Part shown: positions 6,206 through 6,967 of the stretch, one piece after another
Position numbering within the stretch: position 1 is the first letter of the stretch
Layout of the letters: each line of letters opens with the position of its first letter
Assembly (NCBI GenBank): GCA_003527165.1
Contig: DPSI01000446.1
Coordinates: 1-6,967, forward strand
Direction: 5' to 3'
Source: Pseudomonas sp.
GTDB lineage: Bacteria > Pseudomonadota > Gammaproteobacteria > Pseudomonadales > Pseudomonadaceae
Length of the DNA stretch: 6,967 nt
Program-made: the position numbers and the translations under genes
The notes under the pieces: generated by a model
Told to the model about the DNA's origin: nothing
What the model saw: the letters and a program-made list of their open reading frames with translations, nothing else
Databases searched by the model: none

Positions 6206-6222
6206 AATCCCATCAAATGGAT

Positions 6223-6330
6223 GAATCCTGGCTGTGCAAACAGGTGCTGACGCTTCTACACTGTGCCGGTACAGTTGCCGTACCGTTTGGGGACGTTTGC
6301 TCCTTAACGACACTGCAGCCAGCAGGATTC
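6223..6330. repeat. Long inverted repeat in the braC leader enclosing a hairpin
   Basis: GAATCCTGGCTG (6223-6234) pairs with CAGC-CAG-CAGGATTC (6316-6330) over 12 base pairs with a three-base bulge. It encloses CGGTAC-N7-GTACCG (6267-6285). If transcribed it would form a branched leader ending just before the Crc-like motif. If it is DNA-level, the inner repeat could be an operator. Confidence 0.45.
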
Positions 6331-6331
6331 A

Positions 6332-6339
6332 AACAATAA
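6332..6339 (+). promoter_or_regulatory. Hfq/Crc-type A-rich target (AAnAAnAA)
   Basis: AACAATAA fits the AAnAAnAA catabolite-activity motif exactly. It ends ten bases before the GGAG ribosome binding site (6350-6353) of the amino-acid binding-protein gene. In pseudomonads such motifs near start codons let Hfq with Crc block translation during growth on preferred carbon sources, and amino-acid uptake genes are common targets. Function here is inferred from position and motif. Confidence 0.55.
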
Positions 6340-6358
6340 TGATGCAAGTGGAGCGCAT

Positions 6359-6967
6359 ATGAAGACCAAGCAGCATCTGTCCAAACTTTTCCTGGCTATC
6401 GCTTTGACAGGAGCCGCGAGCTACACGCTTGCCGCCGACACCATCAAGATCGGTTTGGCCGGCCCGGTCACGGGCGCCGTTGCGCAGTACGGGGACATGC
6501 AGTTCACCGGGGCCCAGATGGCTATCGAGCAGATCAACAAGAAGGGCGGGGTGAACGGGCAGCAACTGGAAGGCGTCGTGTATGACGACGCCTGCGATCC
6601 AAAGCAGGCGGTCGCGGTCGCCAACAAGATCGTCAACGACGAAATCAGCTTTGTGGTCGGCCACCTGTGCTCCAGCTCGACCCAGCCGGCGTCCGACATT
6701 TACGAAGACGAAGGTATTCTGATGATTACCGCGGCGTCGACCAGCCCGGACATCACCTCGCGTGGTTATGAACTGATCTTCCGCACCATCGGCTTGGACA
6801 GCCTGCAGGGCCCGACCGCCGGCAACTTCATCGCCGATCACGTCAAGCCGAAGAACGTCGCCGTCATCCACGACAAGCAGCAATATGGCGAAGGCATCGC
6901 CACCGCGGTGAAGCAGACGCTGGAAGAGAAAGGCGTCAAGGTCGGCCTGTTCGAAGGCATCAATGCC
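6359..6967 (+). CDS. braC: Branched-chain amino-acid ABC binding protein (BraC/LivJ), 5' part
   Basis: The periplasmic binding protein for leucine, isoleucine and valine (and often alanine or threonine). The first 203 residues are present and the gene runs off the window. The ATG at 6359 has GGAG five bases upstream. The signal peptide is residues 1-26 (KTK at 2-4, hydrophobic core, LAA end), and the mature protein starts DTIKIGLAGPVTG. With that cleavage, C79 and C104 become Cys53 and Cys78, the disulfide pair of E. coli LivJ. S105, A126 and T128 fall at Ser79, Ala100 and Thr102, which contact the ligand backbone in LivJ. This agreement makes the family call firm. The permease and ATPase genes (braDEFG order in Pseudomonas) would be expected beyond the window. 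Confidence 0.95.
   Translation, partial: MKTKQHLSKLFLAIALTGAASYTLAADTIKIGLAGPVTGAVAQYGDMQFTGAQMAIEQINKKGGVNGQQLEGVVYDDACDPKQAVAVANKIVNDEISFVVGHLCSSSTQPASDIYEDEGILMITAASTSPDITSRGYELIFRTIGLDSLQGPTAGNFIADHVKPKNVAVIHDKQQYGEGIATAVKQTLEEKGVKVGLFEGINA

Noticed and set aside
6329..6883. Minus-strand open frame of 184 codons near the right edge
   Set aside because: It is antisense to the BraC-type protein, whose cysteine pair and ligand residues match LivJ exactly.

Overview
The window reads as the chromosome of a GC-rich gammaproteobacterium, most likely a Pseudomonas of the P. stutzeri/Stutzerimonas type. This rests on recalled protein similarity (a BraC-type leucine-binding protein, a PhnCDE-like 'selenate-type' importer and a DUF2288 protein), on codon usage and on the general gene style. 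It has not been checked by a search. I see no tRNA, rRNA, CRISPR array, insertion sequence or intact phage gene. All complete genes look intact, with no frameshifts.

Layout. Bases 1-224 hold no convincing gene, but they are rich in short direct repeats and small hairpins. Bases 225-2126 carry three genes on the minus strand. In transcription order these are an unrecognised 110-aa protein (2126-1794), a thermolysin-family (M4) protealysin-like metalloprotease (1616-558), and nine bases later a 107-aa emfourin-like protein (548-225), the small partner and inhibitor of protealysin-type proteases. The 177-bp gap in front of the protease holds an inverted repeat and an 11-bp direct repeat with a 30-bp period.

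Bases 2385-5826 form a plus-strand ABC importer operon: a periplasmic binding protein, a PhnC-like ATPase and two different PhnE-like permeases. The last three genes overlap by 7 and 4 bases. The binding protein is separated from the ATPase by 138 bp containing three possible hairpins, an arrangement often seen where the binding protein must outnumber the membrane complex. The binding protein resembles the family annotated as 'putative selenate ABC transporter substrate-binding protein'. The wider family includes phosphonate, phosphite and phosphate-like oxyanion binders, so the substrate is inferred.

A convergent DUF2288 gene (6159-5842) follows. The window ends inside a plus-strand gene (6359 onward) for a branched-chain amino-acid binding protein, BraC/LivJ type. 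Its leader carries a long inverted repeat, a palindromic hairpin and an AAnAAnAA motif just upstream of the ribosome binding site, the kind of site at which Hfq/Crc imposes catabolite repression in pseudomonads.

The genes fall into three independent functional units: an intracellular-type protease with its inhibitor, an oxyanion importer and the first gene of an amino-acid importer. No wholly new system stands out. The most interesting items are the protease-inhibitor pair, the uncertain substrate of the importer, and several structured non-coding stretches.
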